Source: Herbidospora galbida
GTDB lineage: Bacteria; Actinomycetota; Actinomycetes; Streptosporangiales; Streptosporangiaceae
Assembly (NCBI RefSeq): GCF_005233835.1
Contig: NZ_SZQA01000034.1
Coordinates: 1 to 64,000, forward strand
DNA length: 64,000 nt
Direction: 5' to 3'
The translations under genes were made by a program, and so were the position numbers. How positions within the stretch are numbered: position 1 is the first letter of the stretch; the number at the start of each line of letters is the position of its first letter. Positions 41,264 to 48,609 of the stretch are shown here, piece after piece. The notes below the pieces were generated by a model that saw only the letters and a list, made by a program, of their open reading frames with translations, was not told the origin of the DNA and made no database searches.

Positions 41264-41371
41264 GATGTGGCGGGATTTTTCCTGGTTCATCTCTTGGCAC
41301 TGTAGCCACTCGTGCCGCGACACGGCGTCTCTCCGAGGAGCTGATCAAGGGGCTGTGACACCATTCCACGT

Positions 41372-42463
41372 ATGCGAAAAACCGGATGGCTTGTCGCGGG
41401 GGCACTGGCCGCTGGAGTCGCGTGGAAGCTGCGCGACGTCCCCGAGGCGATGGGCGCGACCCCCACCGGCGTGCGCGCCGATCGGGTCCGCCGTTCCCCG
41501 CAGTTCCGCGGCACCGCGTTCGCCAACTCGGCGCCCGCCGTCGTCACCCCGCGCGAGGAGACCGCCAAGATCCTCCGCGACCTCCTGTTCGGCCGTGAGC
41601 AGCGCCGCCCGCGCGGCGTCATCCCCGTGTTCACGCCGGCGTCCGACCCGATCAGCGACCTCGACATCGTCTGGTACGGCCACGCGACCGTGCTGGCCGA
41701 GATCGAGGGCCGCCGGGTCCTGTTCGATCCCGTGTGGAGCGATCGATGCTCGCCGGTGCCGTTCGCCGGGCCCCGGCGCAACCACGAGCCGCCGCTGCCG
41801 CTCGACATGCTGCCCCGGCTCGACGCCATCGTGATCTCCCACGACCACTACGACCACCTCGACATGCGGACCGTCCAGGCCCTCACCGGCTACCAGGACG
41901 CGCCCTTCGTCGTCCCCCTCGGCGTCGGCGCCCACCTGGAGCGGTGGGGCGTGCCCGAGTCGCGGATCGTCGAGCTCGACTGGAACGAGAGCGTCACCGT
42001 CAGGGGCCTCACCCTCACGGTCACCGAGGCCCGCCACTTCTCCGGCCGCTCCTTCACCCGCAACACCACCCTGTGGGGCTCGTGGGTGGTGGCCGGCGAA
42101 CGCCGCAAGGTCTTCTACACCGGCGACTCCGGCTACTTCGAGGGGTACGCCGAGATCGGCCGCCGCCACGGCCCGTTCGACGTGGCGCTGGTGCAGATCG
42201 GGGCCTACAGCCCGAGCTGGCCCGACATCCACATGACGCCCGAGGAGGCGGTCCGGGCCCACCTCGACCTGAACGCCGGGCTGCTGGTGCCGGTCCACTG
42301 GTGCACCTTCACGCTGGCCTTCCACTCGTGGGCCGAGCCGGTCGACCGGTTGTGGCGGGAGGCGAAGGGCCGGGGCGTCCACCTGGCCGTGCCCAAGCCG
42401 GGCGAGCGGTTCGCGGTCGACGAGCCTCCGCTTGTGGACGGGTGGTGGCAGCAGATCGAATAG
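41372..42463 (+). CDS. MBL-fold hydrolase (NAPE-PLD/UlaG-like), membrane-anchored
   Basis: A 363-aa protein with a short N-terminal hydrophobic segment (WLVAGALAAGVAW). The metallo-beta-lactamase fold shows WYGHATVLAEIEGRRVLFDPVW, the metal motif SHDHYDHLD (HxHxDH variant), TEARHFSGR, YTGDSGYFEGY and VPVHWCTFTLAFHSW. This order matches NAPE-PLD-like N-acyl/phospholipid hydrolases. Substrate unknown. ATG 41372 is the obvious start. Confidence 0.85.
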   Translation: MRKTGWLVAGALAAGVAWKLRDVPEAMGATPTGVRADRVRRSPQFRGTAFANSAPAVVTPREETAKILRDLLFGREQRRPRGVIPVFTPASDPISDLDIVWYGHATVLAEIEGRRVLFDPVWSDRCSPVPFAGPRRNHEPPLPLDMLPRLDAIVISHDHYDHLDMRTVQALTGYQDAPFVVPLGVGAHLERWGVPESRIVELDWNESVTVRGLTLTVTEARHFSGRSFTRNTTLWGSWVVAGERRKVFYTGDSGYFEGYAEIGRRHGPFDVALVQIGAYSPSWPDIHMTPEEAVRAHLDLNAGLLVPVHWCTFTLAFHSWAEPVDRLWREAKGRGVHLAVPKPGERFAVDEPPLVDGWWQQIE

Positions 42464-42503
42464 GCTGTCGGCTTCCGTAATCGAAGACCGGGGGAGTAGC
42501 CAC

Positions 42504-42860
42504 GTGGCCGAGAAGGTCGTCCTGATCGATGATCTCGACGCGTCCGAAGGGGAAGACGTCTCGCGGCGGGAGTTCCGCCTGCTCGACAAGCTGTTCGCGA
42601 TCGACCTGTCGGAGGCCAACAACGAACGCCTCGCCGAGGCCGTCGGCCTGATCGAGCTGGCGATCGAGAAGGGGCGCGAGGTCAAGCAGGCGGGGCGGGG
42701 CCGCAAGCCGGCCGAGCCGAGCAAGCTCCAGGGCTTCACCAACACCGACGTCCGCGACTGGGCCAAGGCCCAGGGCATCGAGGTCCCGGCGCGCGGGAAA
42801 CTGCCCGAAGACGTGATCGACGCCTTCGTGGCGGCGCAGCGGGAGCCCGTGGAATCCTGA
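42504..42860 (+). CDS. Lsr2-like nucleoid-associated protein
   Basis: A 118-aa protein. The N-terminal half has the Lsr2 dimerisation pattern (EKVVLIDDLDASEGED... FAIDLSEANNERLAEAVG). The C-terminal DNA-binding part is TNTDVRDWAKAQGIEVPARGKLPEDVIDAF, where the AT-hook-like R-G-R is RGK. GTG 42504 has GGGGAG at 42491-42496. Lsr2 proteins silence AT-rich acquired DNA; the nearby degenerate island makes this location notable, but the link is only positional. Confidence 0.82.
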   Translation: MAEKVVLIDDLDASEGEDVSRREFRLLDKLFAIDLSEANNERLAEAVGLIELAIEKGREVKQAGRGRKPAEPSKLQGFTNTDVRDWAKAQGIEVPARGKLPEDVIDAFVAAQREPVES

Positions 42861-42864
42861 TCGG

Positions 42865-43689
42865 GTGCGGATCGACCTCCACAGCCACAGCACCGCCTCC
42901 GACGGGACCGAACGCCCCGCAGAGGTGGTGTGGCGCGCCCGTGAGGCCGGTCTCGACGTGCTGGCCCTCACCGACCACGACGGGGTCGGCGGCCACGCCG
43001 AGGCCCTGGCGAACCTGCCCGACGGCCTGACCCTGGTGCCCGGCATGGAGCTGTCGTGCCGCCGCGACGGGATGAGCATCCACATGCTCGCCTACCTGTT
43101 CGACCCCGACCACCCGGGCCTGGCCCGGGAGACCGCACTGATCCGCGAGGCCAGAGACGGCCGGGCCGCCGAGATGGTGGCCCGGCTGATCGATCTCGGC
43201 GTCCCGATCACGCTGGAGATGGTCGAGCGCATCGCGGGCGGCGGCGTCATCGGCCGTCCCCACGTGGCGCGGGCGATGCTCGCCGTGGGCGCCGTCGCCG
43301 ACATCGAAGAGGCCTTCTCCAACCGCTGGATCGGGTCGGGAGGGCGCGCTCACGTGGCCCGTTACGCCCTCGATCCGGTCCGCGCCGTCGAGCTGACGCG
43401 CGCCGCCGGAGGCGTGGCGGTGCTGGCCCACCCCAGGTCGGCCAAGCGCGGCCGGGTGGTGCCCGACGCGTGGATCGCCGACATGGCCGCGGCCGGGCTG
43501 ACCGGCATCGAGGTCGACCACCGCGACCACACCACGACGGCCCGCGAGGAGCTGCGCGGCCTGGCCAAAGACCTCGGGCTGGTCGTGACGGGGTCGAGCG
43601 ACGACCACGGGGCGCTGACCGGTCACCGCCTGGGCTGCGAGACCACCGCGCCCGAGGCCTACGAGGCGCTGCTCGACGCCCGGCCGTAG
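42865..43689 (+). CDS. PHP-domain phosphoesterase
   Basis: A 274-aa protein of the PHP superfamily. Metal motifs: DLHSHSTASDG at the N-terminus, LALTDHDGVGG, ELSCRRDG, VLAHP and the late SSDDHGA. It resembles the stand-alone 3',5'-nucleoside bisphosphate phosphatase (RNase AM-like) group. GTG 42865 is 4 nt after the Lsr2-like stop. The end overlaps the convergent FAD monooxygenase by 31 nt. Confidence 0.88.
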   Translation: MRIDLHSHSTASDGTERPAEVVWRAREAGLDVLALTDHDGVGGHAEALANLPDGLTLVPGMELSCRRDGMSIHMLAYLFDPDHPGLARETALIREARDGRAAEMVARLIDLGVPITLEMVERIAGGGVIGRPHVARAMLAVGAVADIEEAFSNRWIGSGGRAHVARYALDPVRAVELTRAAGGVAVLAHPRSAKRGRVVPDAWIADMAAAGLTGIEVDHRDHTTTAREELRGLAKDLGLVVTGSSDDHGALTGHRLGCETTAPEAYEALLDARP

Positions 43690-44876
43690 TCCTTCAGGGT
43701 GATCGCGGTCGCGGCCTTGCGGATCGGCTCGGTGACCCGCCTGATCATGCCGTTCCGCCCCGGCAGGTGGGGCATCAGGCGCAGCAGGAACATCTGGAAC
43801 CTGATCTGCGCCGCCGACTTCAGCACCATCCCCTTGAGGTTGGCGGCGGCGAGCTTCTGGTTCTCCTGGACGAAGTGCCGCAGGTCATCCTCGTAGGCGG
43901 CGAAGGCGGCCCGGTGGTCTCCGCCCGAGGCGGCGAGCGAACCCGCCAGGACGTACGCGCCGACCAGCGCCAGGCTGGTGCCCTGGCCCGAGGCGGGGGA
44001 GGGGCCGTAGGCGGCGTCGCCGACCAGGACCACCCGGCCGGACGACCAGCGGTCCATGTGCACCTGGCTGATCGAGTCGAAGTAGAAGTCGGGCGCCTCC
44101 GCCGTGGCGTCCAGGAGCCGGGGGACCTCCCAGCCCTGGCCGGCGAACACCTCGGCGAGCAGTCTGCGCTGCCCGGCGAGGTCCCGGCGGTCATAGGGGA
44201 GCGGGGGCGCGGCGAAGAGGAACATCGCCTTGGCGTCGGCGGTGCGCGCGGTGGCGTACATCCCCGCGCTGCGGCCCGGCGCGGGGTGCATCACCTCGGT
44301 GCGGTCGAGGTCGAGGTGGTTCGGCACGGTGCAGATCGAGATGTAGTGCCCCAGGTCGTGGACGTAGGACGACTCCGCGCCGAAGGCGAGCGCCCGGACG
44401 GTGGAGTGCAGGCCGTCGGCGCCGACCACGAGGTCGAACGTGCGCGGAGGGCCGTTCTCGAAGGTGACCCGCACGCCGTCGGCGGTCTCCTCCAGCGCGG
44501 TGACGGAGTCGTCGAAGAGGTATTCGACGTCGTCCTTGGTGGCGTCGTGGAGGATCCGGGCCAGGTCGCCGCGCATGATCTCGACGTCGTCGCCTTCGCG
44601 GCCCCCGAACAGTTGCGCGCTCATGGTGGCCAGTTGCCTGCCGGTCGCGTCCACGAACCGCGCGATCCGCATGTCGGTGCCGTTGCGCGCGACCTCCTCG
44701 CGCAGCCCCATGCGGTCGACGACCTCGAGCGCCGCCCCCCGGACGTCGATCTTGTAGCCGCCGGTCCGTAACGCGGGGGCGCGCTCCACGACGGTCGGGT
44801 TGAACCCGTGCCTGCGCAACCAGAAGGCCAGCGCCGGCCCGGCGACGCCGCCGCCGGAGATGAGGATGTTCGTCAT
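43659..44876 (-). CDS. FAD-dependent monooxygenase (PHBH/TetX-like)
   Basis: A 405-aa flavoprotein. ILISGGGVAGPALAFWLRRHG is the dinucleotide-binding GXGXXG, FDLVVGADGLHSTVR is the DG motif, and RVVLVGDAAYGPSPASGQGTSLAL is the GD motif. A C-terminal helical part follows. It hydroxylates an unknown aromatic or polyketide/tetracycline-like substrate. It is divergent from a TetR regulator at 44950 with a strong inverted repeat between, so repression by that TetR is likely. Confidence 0.88.
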   Translation of the reverse strand: MTNILISGGGVAGPALAFWLRRHGFNPTVVERAPALRTGGYKIDVRGAALEVVDRMGLREEVARNGTDMRIARFVDATGRQLATMSAQLFGGREGDDVEIMRGDLARILHDATKDDVEYLFDDSVTALEETADGVRVTFENGPPRTFDLVVGADGLHSTVRALAFGAESSYVHDLGHYISICTVPNHLDLDRTEVMHPAPGRSAGMYATARTADAKAMFLFAAPPLPYDRRDLAGQRRLLAEVFAGQGWEVPRLLDATAEAPDFYFDSISQVHMDRWSSGRVVLVGDAAYGPSPASGQGTSLALVGAYVLAGSLAASGGDHRAAFAAYEDDLRHFVQENQKLAAANLKGMVLKSAAQIRFQMFLLRLMPHLPGRNGMIRRVTEPIRKAATAITLKDYGRASSSAS

Positions 44877-44888
44877 GCCGTCGACTGT

Positions 44889-44935
44889 ACAAACGTCTCA
44901 GTCGCCTGTCTAGAACGATTGTGCAAGACGTTTGT
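44889..44935. promoter_or_regulatory. Inverted repeat between FAD monooxygenase and TetR
   Basis: ACAAACGTCT (44889-44898) and AGACGTTTGT (44926-44935) are perfect inverse complements separated by 27 nt. A related half-site, ACGATTGT, lies at 44915-44922. The spread suggests two adjoining operators covering both divergent promoters. Confidence 0.6.
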
Positions 44936-44949
44936 GCTATGGTCCGGGC

Positions 44950-45531
44950 ATGGGAAATCGGGAAGACCTGCTCGCCGGAGCGAAGCTGTGCTTGATGGAG
45001 AAGGGCTACGCGGGCACCACTTCCCGCAACATCGCCGAGGCGGCCGGCACCAGCCTCGCCGCCATCGGCTACCACTTCAGATCGACGAAGGCGCTGCTCA
45101 ACGAGGCCCTCATCGAGGCGATGGACGACTGGGGCAAGGAGATCGAGCGGGCCCTGGCCACCGAGGCGCCGCCCGGCACGACGCCGCTGCAGCGCTTCGA
45201 GGCGATCTGGACGCAGATCATCGAGTCGTACGTCCGGCTCCGCCCCCTGTGGGCCATCCAGTTCGAGCTCATCGCGCAGATGGACAGGCTGCCGGAGGTG
45301 CGCGAGGCCTTCGCCAACGCGAACCGGCAGGCCCGGCTGGGGCTGGCGGCGCTCTTCGAGAACCTCGACCCTGAGGTCGACGAGCGGAAGGCGATGGCCG
45401 TGGGGGCCTTCTACCAGGCGCTGCTCGGCGGGCTGGCGACCCAGTGGCTGGTCGACCCGGACAGCGCGCCCTCCGCCCAGGACCTCGTCGAGGCGCTGCA
45501 GACGATCACGATGGGGCGGGCCACGGCCTGA
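44950..45531 (+). CDS. TetR-family transcriptional regulator
   Basis: A 193-aa regulator. The N-terminal HTH GYAGTTSRNIAEAAGTSLAAIGYHFRSTKALL is typical. The C-terminal ligand domain has LRPLWAIQFELIAQMDRLPE and a final about 60-residue helical pair. ATG 44950 is chosen; the inverted repeat ends 14 nt upstream. It likely represses itself and the divergent monooxygenase. Confidence 0.9.
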   Translation: MGNREDLLAGAKLCLMEKGYAGTTSRNIAEAAGTSLAAIGYHFRSTKALLNEALIEAMDDWGKEIERALATEAPPGTTPLQRFEAIWTQIIESYVRLRPLWAIQFELIAQMDRLPEVREAFANANRQARLGLAALFENLDPEVDERKAMAVGAFYQALLGGLATQWLVDPDSAPSAQDLVEALQTITMGRATA

Positions 45532-45638
45532 CGAGGCCGCCAAGAAAGATCGCCGCAGAGTGATCAACCCGCCGATGTGGGGGCAGTGCGGAAGTTCCTG
45601 ACCGACCCGCACGTGGTCTCTATTCGGAGGTGCCCGAC

Positions 45639-45791
45639 ATGGCCTTGTTCGAGCTGATTTGCTACCTGATCGCGTTCGTCCTGTTCGTCCTGGCCACGCT
45701 CAACGTCGGCGCCCGCTTCAACCTGGTGGCGGCCGGGCTGGCGGCGGCGATCCTGCCGACCCTGGTCGCCGCGTTCAACGCACTGAACTGA
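45639..45791 (+). CDS. Small membrane protein (50 aa)
   Basis: ATG 45639 has GGAGG at 45626-45630, an 8-nt spacing. The 50-aa product is hydrophobic over nearly all its length: LFELICYLIAFVLFVLATLNVG, a short turn ARFN, then LVAAGLAAAILPTLVAAF, i.e. two membrane helices with a hairpin. I recognise no named family. Its coding appearance is supported by the ideal ribosome site. Confidence 0.65.
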   Translation: MALFELICYLIAFVLFVLATLNVGARFNLVAAGLAAAILPTLVAAFNALN

Positions 45792-45859
45792 GCCCGGCTC
45801 CCGCAAGGTGACACTCCCGCCGCCTTCGACGGTGAACTGTCACCGCTACGATTCCCCGC

Positions 45860-46372
45860 GTGCTGACCCGAATCCTTCGCCCGTGGTCCCTGGTGGCGCT
45901 GGTCGCCGCCGTCGTGCCGATCGGGGTGCTGGCCCACAGCGAGGGAGTCGGGTCCGTTCCGCCGATGCCCGTCGGCATGGCCGGCACCGCCTTCCCGGGC
46001 GCCGGCCACCGCGGACTGCTCTATCCGGTGGACGTCTTCGTGATCGGCGTCATGCCGCTGCTGGTGGCGGTGGCCCTGCTGGCGACGTCGCGGATCCCGG
46101 GCATCGTGGTCGGGGTCGTCTGCGGGCTGCTGGGGTTCTTCCATCTCGTGGAGCTCGTGGACTCGCTGCCGTCCACCATCTCCGTGATCGGTCTGCCCGT
46201 CGACGAGACGGCGGGCAGCCGGCCGGACCACTACCTCGGCACCCGCCCCGACGGCGCGTACTGGGGGCTGGCCGTTCTCGCCTACGGGCTCGTCGTGAGC
46301 GCCTTCCTGCGGCCCGATCACCGACCGGGCAGGAAGGAGAGGACGAAGTCCGACGAGAGGTCGTGCCAGTAG
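45860..46372 (+). CDS. Hypothetical multi-pass membrane protein
   Basis: A 170-aa protein starting at GTG 45860. Hydrophobic segments are at about residues 8-25, 58-78, 80-100 and 135-150, with a polar loop HSEGVGSVPPMPVGMAG. The last about 20 residues are charged (RPGRKERTKSDERS). No family recognised. Its 3' end overlaps the convergent alpha/beta hydrolase by 55 nt. Confidence 0.55.
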   Translation: MLTRILRPWSLVALVAAVVPIGVLAHSEGVGSVPPMPVGMAGTAFPGAGHRGLLYPVDVFVIGVMPLLVAVALLATSRIPGIVVGVVCGLLGFFHLVELVDSLPSTISVIGLPVDETAGSRPDHYLGTRPDGAYWGLAVLAYGLVVSAFLRPDHRPGRKERTKSDERSCQ

Positions 46373-46947
46373 CCGGGGTTGCGCAGCATCCCGTGGTTCT
46401 CCCCGGGCACGTCGACCACCCGGACGTCTCTCGTCACCTCCCGGGCCCGGTCGGCGTAGTAGTGAGTGGCCCTGGGAGAGGTCATGCGGTCGTCGGTGCC
46501 GTGGGCCAGCAGCAGCCGCCGATCTCTCAGCTGCTCCACCGGCTCGCCCTTGGGCAGCCAGGGCGCCAGCGCCGCGACGCCCTTCACGTTCGGGTGCCCG
46601 GCGGCGCGCAGCGCCGTCCGTCCGCCCATCGAGTGGCCGACCATGACGACCGGGACGTCGATCCCGTGCGCGAGCCGCACCCGCTCCAGGATCCGTTCGA
46701 CGTCGGCGACGGGTGAGGCGGCCGGGCCGTTCCAGCCGCGGACCCGGTAACGCACCCGCCAGACCGCGACTCCGCGCCGTGCCCCGGCGTTCCGGATCGC
46801 CCAGGCGAACGGCACCATCCGCAGGACGGCGGGCTGCCACGCGCTCGTGGGGCCCGGCCCGACCTCCCGGCCGCCGTGCAGCACCAGCGTGACGAGCCGG
46901 GTCGCGCCCCGGGCGGGATGGATCGTCGTGTACGGCATGCTCTCCAT
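46318..46947 (-). CDS. Alpha/beta-hydrolase (dienelactone hydrolase/prolyl-oligopeptidase-like)
   Basis: A 209-aa cytoplasmic hydrolase with a compact core: LVLHGGREV oxyanion strand, nucleophile elbow GHSMGG (Ser), acid HGTDDRMTS and catalytic His in PGENHGML. Substrate unknown. Confidence 0.85.
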   Translation of the reverse strand: MESMPYTTIHPARGATRLVTLVLHGGREVGPGPTSAWQPAVLRMVPFAWAIRNAGARRGVAVWRVRYRVRGWNGPAASPVADVERILERVRLAHGIDVPVVMVGHSMGGRTALRAAGHPNVKGVAALAPWLPKGEPVEQLRDRRLLLAHGTDDRMTSPRATHYYADRAREVTRDVRVVDVPGENHGMLRNPGYWHDLSSDFVLSFLPGR

Positions 46948-46984
46948 GACATCTCATTCGGAGCGGTGGCCGGAACGGACGGGT

Positions 46985-47752
46985 CTAGGGAAGGGTCAGC
47001 ACCCGGGGGCCGTCGTCGGTGATCGCGACGGAGTGCTCGACGTGCACGGCCCGGCTGCCGTCGACGGTGTGCAGGGCCCAGCCGTCGCGCGCGGTGCGGT
47101 AGCGGTCCTTGCCCCCGGCCATGAACATCGGTTCGAGCGCGAGGGTCATGCCGGCCTTCAGCACCAGCCCCCGGCCGGGCCGACCCTCGTTGGCGACGTG
47201 CGGGTCCTCGTGCATGTGCCGGCCGATGCCGTGGCCGCCGAAGTCGCGCGGGATGCCGTATCCGGCGGCCCGTCCGACGGCGCTGATCGCCGCGCCGATG
47301 TCGCCCAGCCGGTTCCCGGGGACGGCGGCGGCGATGGCCGCCTCCAGGGCCTTCTCGGCGGTGGCGACGAGCCGCTGGTCCGCCGGGTCGCCGGGGCCGA
47401 CGATCACGGTGAACGCCGAGTCGCCCGCCCAGCCGTTCAGGTAGGCGCCGCAGTCGATGCTGACCACGTCGCCCTGGCGCACGCGGTAGTCGTCGGGGAT
47501 GCCGTGCACGATCACGTCGTTGACCGAGGCGCAGATGACGGCGGGGAAGGGGGTCGGCGCGAAGCCGGGCTGGTAGTGCAGGAAGGCGGGCTTGGCGCCG
47601 CTCTCCCGGATGACGGTGGCGGCGATCTCGTCGAGCTCGACGAGCCGCACGCCGGGTCTGATCGCCTCACGTACGGCCTGCAGCGCCCTGCCCACCACCC
47701 GGCCGGCCTCGCGCATGGCGTCCAGTTCGGCGGGGGTCTTGATCTCAACCAT
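46985..47752 (-). CDS. map: Type I methionine aminopeptidase
   Basis: A 255-aa metalloprotease removing N-terminal Met from new proteins. IVHGIPDDYRVRQGDVVSIDCGAYLNGWAGDSA (Asp ligands), GHGIGRHMHEDPHVAN (His ligand), LALEPMF and VEHSVAITDDG (Glu ligands) are all present. ATG 47752 has GGGAG upstream. Mycelial actinomycetes often have two or three map genes; this is a 5'-extension-free form. It diverges from an XRE gene across a palindromic region. Confidence 0.93.
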   Translation of the reverse strand: MVEIKTPAELDAMREAGRVVGRALQAVREAIRPGVRLVELDEIAATVIRESGAKPAFLHYQPGFAPTPFPAVICASVNDVIVHGIPDDYRVRQGDVVSIDCGAYLNGWAGDSAFTVIVGPGDPADQRLVATAEKALEAAIAAAVPGNRLGDIGAAISAVGRAAGYGIPRDFGGHGIGRHMHEDPHVANEGRPGRGLVLKAGMTLALEPMFMAGGKDRYRTARDGWALHTVDGSRAVHVEHSVAITDDGPRVLTLP

Positions 47753-47770
47753 GGTCTGCTCCCGTGGATC

Positions 47771-47790
47771 CAATACTTATACCGGTATTG
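47771..47790. promoter_or_regulatory. Palindrome between map and XRE gene
   Basis: CAATAC at 47771-47776 and GTATTG at 47785-47790 are inverse complements, and inside lies the perfect 10-bp palindrome ATACCGGTAT (47779-47788). It is in the divergent intergenic region, a likely operator for the XRE protein. Confidence 0.5.
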
Positions 47791-47817
47791 TTATCACGTG
47801 TTGCTATGATCGCGTGC

Positions 47818-48072
47818 ATGGTCCGACCACCGCTCACCGAACTCGACCACGAACGCGGCAACCGCCTCGGCGCCCTGCTCCGTCAGGCCCGCGGCGACCG
47901 CAGCATGACCGAGGTCGCCGCCACCGCCGGCATCAGCCCCGAGACCCTCCGCAAGATCGAGACCGGCCGGGTCCCGACCCCGGCGTTCTTCACCATCGCC
48001 GCACTGGCCGCCGCGCTCGGCATCTCCCTCGACGTCCTGGCCGAGATCACCACGTCGGAGCGCGCCGCCTGA
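47818..48072 (+). CDS. XRE-family helix-turn-helix regulator (small)
   Basis: An 84-aa, single-domain HTH_3 protein: NRLGALLRQARGDRSMTEVAATAGISPETLRKIETGRVPTPAFFTIAALAAALGISLD. It likely acts on the adjacent palindrome. Its stop is overlapped by the following HAD gene as CTGA. XRE regulators of this size are often antitoxin-like or local repressors. Confidence 0.85.
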   Translation: MVRPPLTELDHERGNRLGALLRQARGDRSMTEVAATAGISPETLRKIETGRVPTPAFFTIAALAAALGISLDVLAEITTSERAA

Positions 48073-48569
48073 CGACCGACCGGCCCCTCATCCTCCTCGA
48101 CGTCGACGGGGTGCTGAACCCGCTCCGGCGGCCGGGCCCGGAGTGGGGGCCGCACACGTGCACGGCCGCCGGGCAGCCCTACCTGCTGTGGCTGAACCCG
48201 GCCCACGGCCCGCTGCTGCTGGCGCTCGCCGACGCGACCGGCGCCGATCTGGTGTGGGCGACCACCTGGCAGCACGACGCCAACGCGAGCGTCGGCCCGA
48301 TCCTCGGGCTGCCCGAACTGCCGGTCATCGAGGTCGACAAGGGCCGGGGCGCCGAGGGCCCCGGCTGCTGCTGGAAGGTCCCGGCCGTCGCCGAGTACGT
48401 CGACCGCCGCCCCTTCGTCTGGTTCGACGACGACCTCGGCCGGGCCGACCGGCTCTGGCTGGAGGCCCACCCGAACGTCGGCAGGTTCCGGCTCGTCCAC
48501 ATCGGCTCCAGCAGGGGGATCCGCGACGCCCACTTCCGGCAGGCGCGGGCCTGGCTGACCTCGGGGTGA
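48069..48569 (+). CDS. HAD-like hydrolase with a CTG start
   Basis: A 166-aa protein of the HAD superfamily: N-terminal LILLDVDGVLNP (DxDG motif) and late FVWFDDDLG, with WATTWQHDA containing the Thr motif. There is no ATG, GTG or TTG codon in this frame anywhere in the 120 nt before the catalytic DxD. CTG at 48069 is preceded by GGAG at 48057-48060 (8-nt spacing) and overlaps the XRE stop as CTGA, like ATGA coupling elsewhere. It is therefore the best supported start. Confidence 0.75.
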   Translation: MTTDRPLILLDVDGVLNPLRRPGPEWGPHTCTAAGQPYLLWLNPAHGPLLLALADATGADLVWATTWQHDANASVGPILGLPELPVIEVDKGRGAEGPGCCWKVPAVAEYVDRRPFVWFDDDLGRADRLWLEAHPNVGRFRLVHIGSSRGIRDAHFRQARAWLTSG

Positions 48570-48609
48570 GGGCCGGCCATGTCGTCATGACCGGCCCTCC
48601 GGCGAAGGG

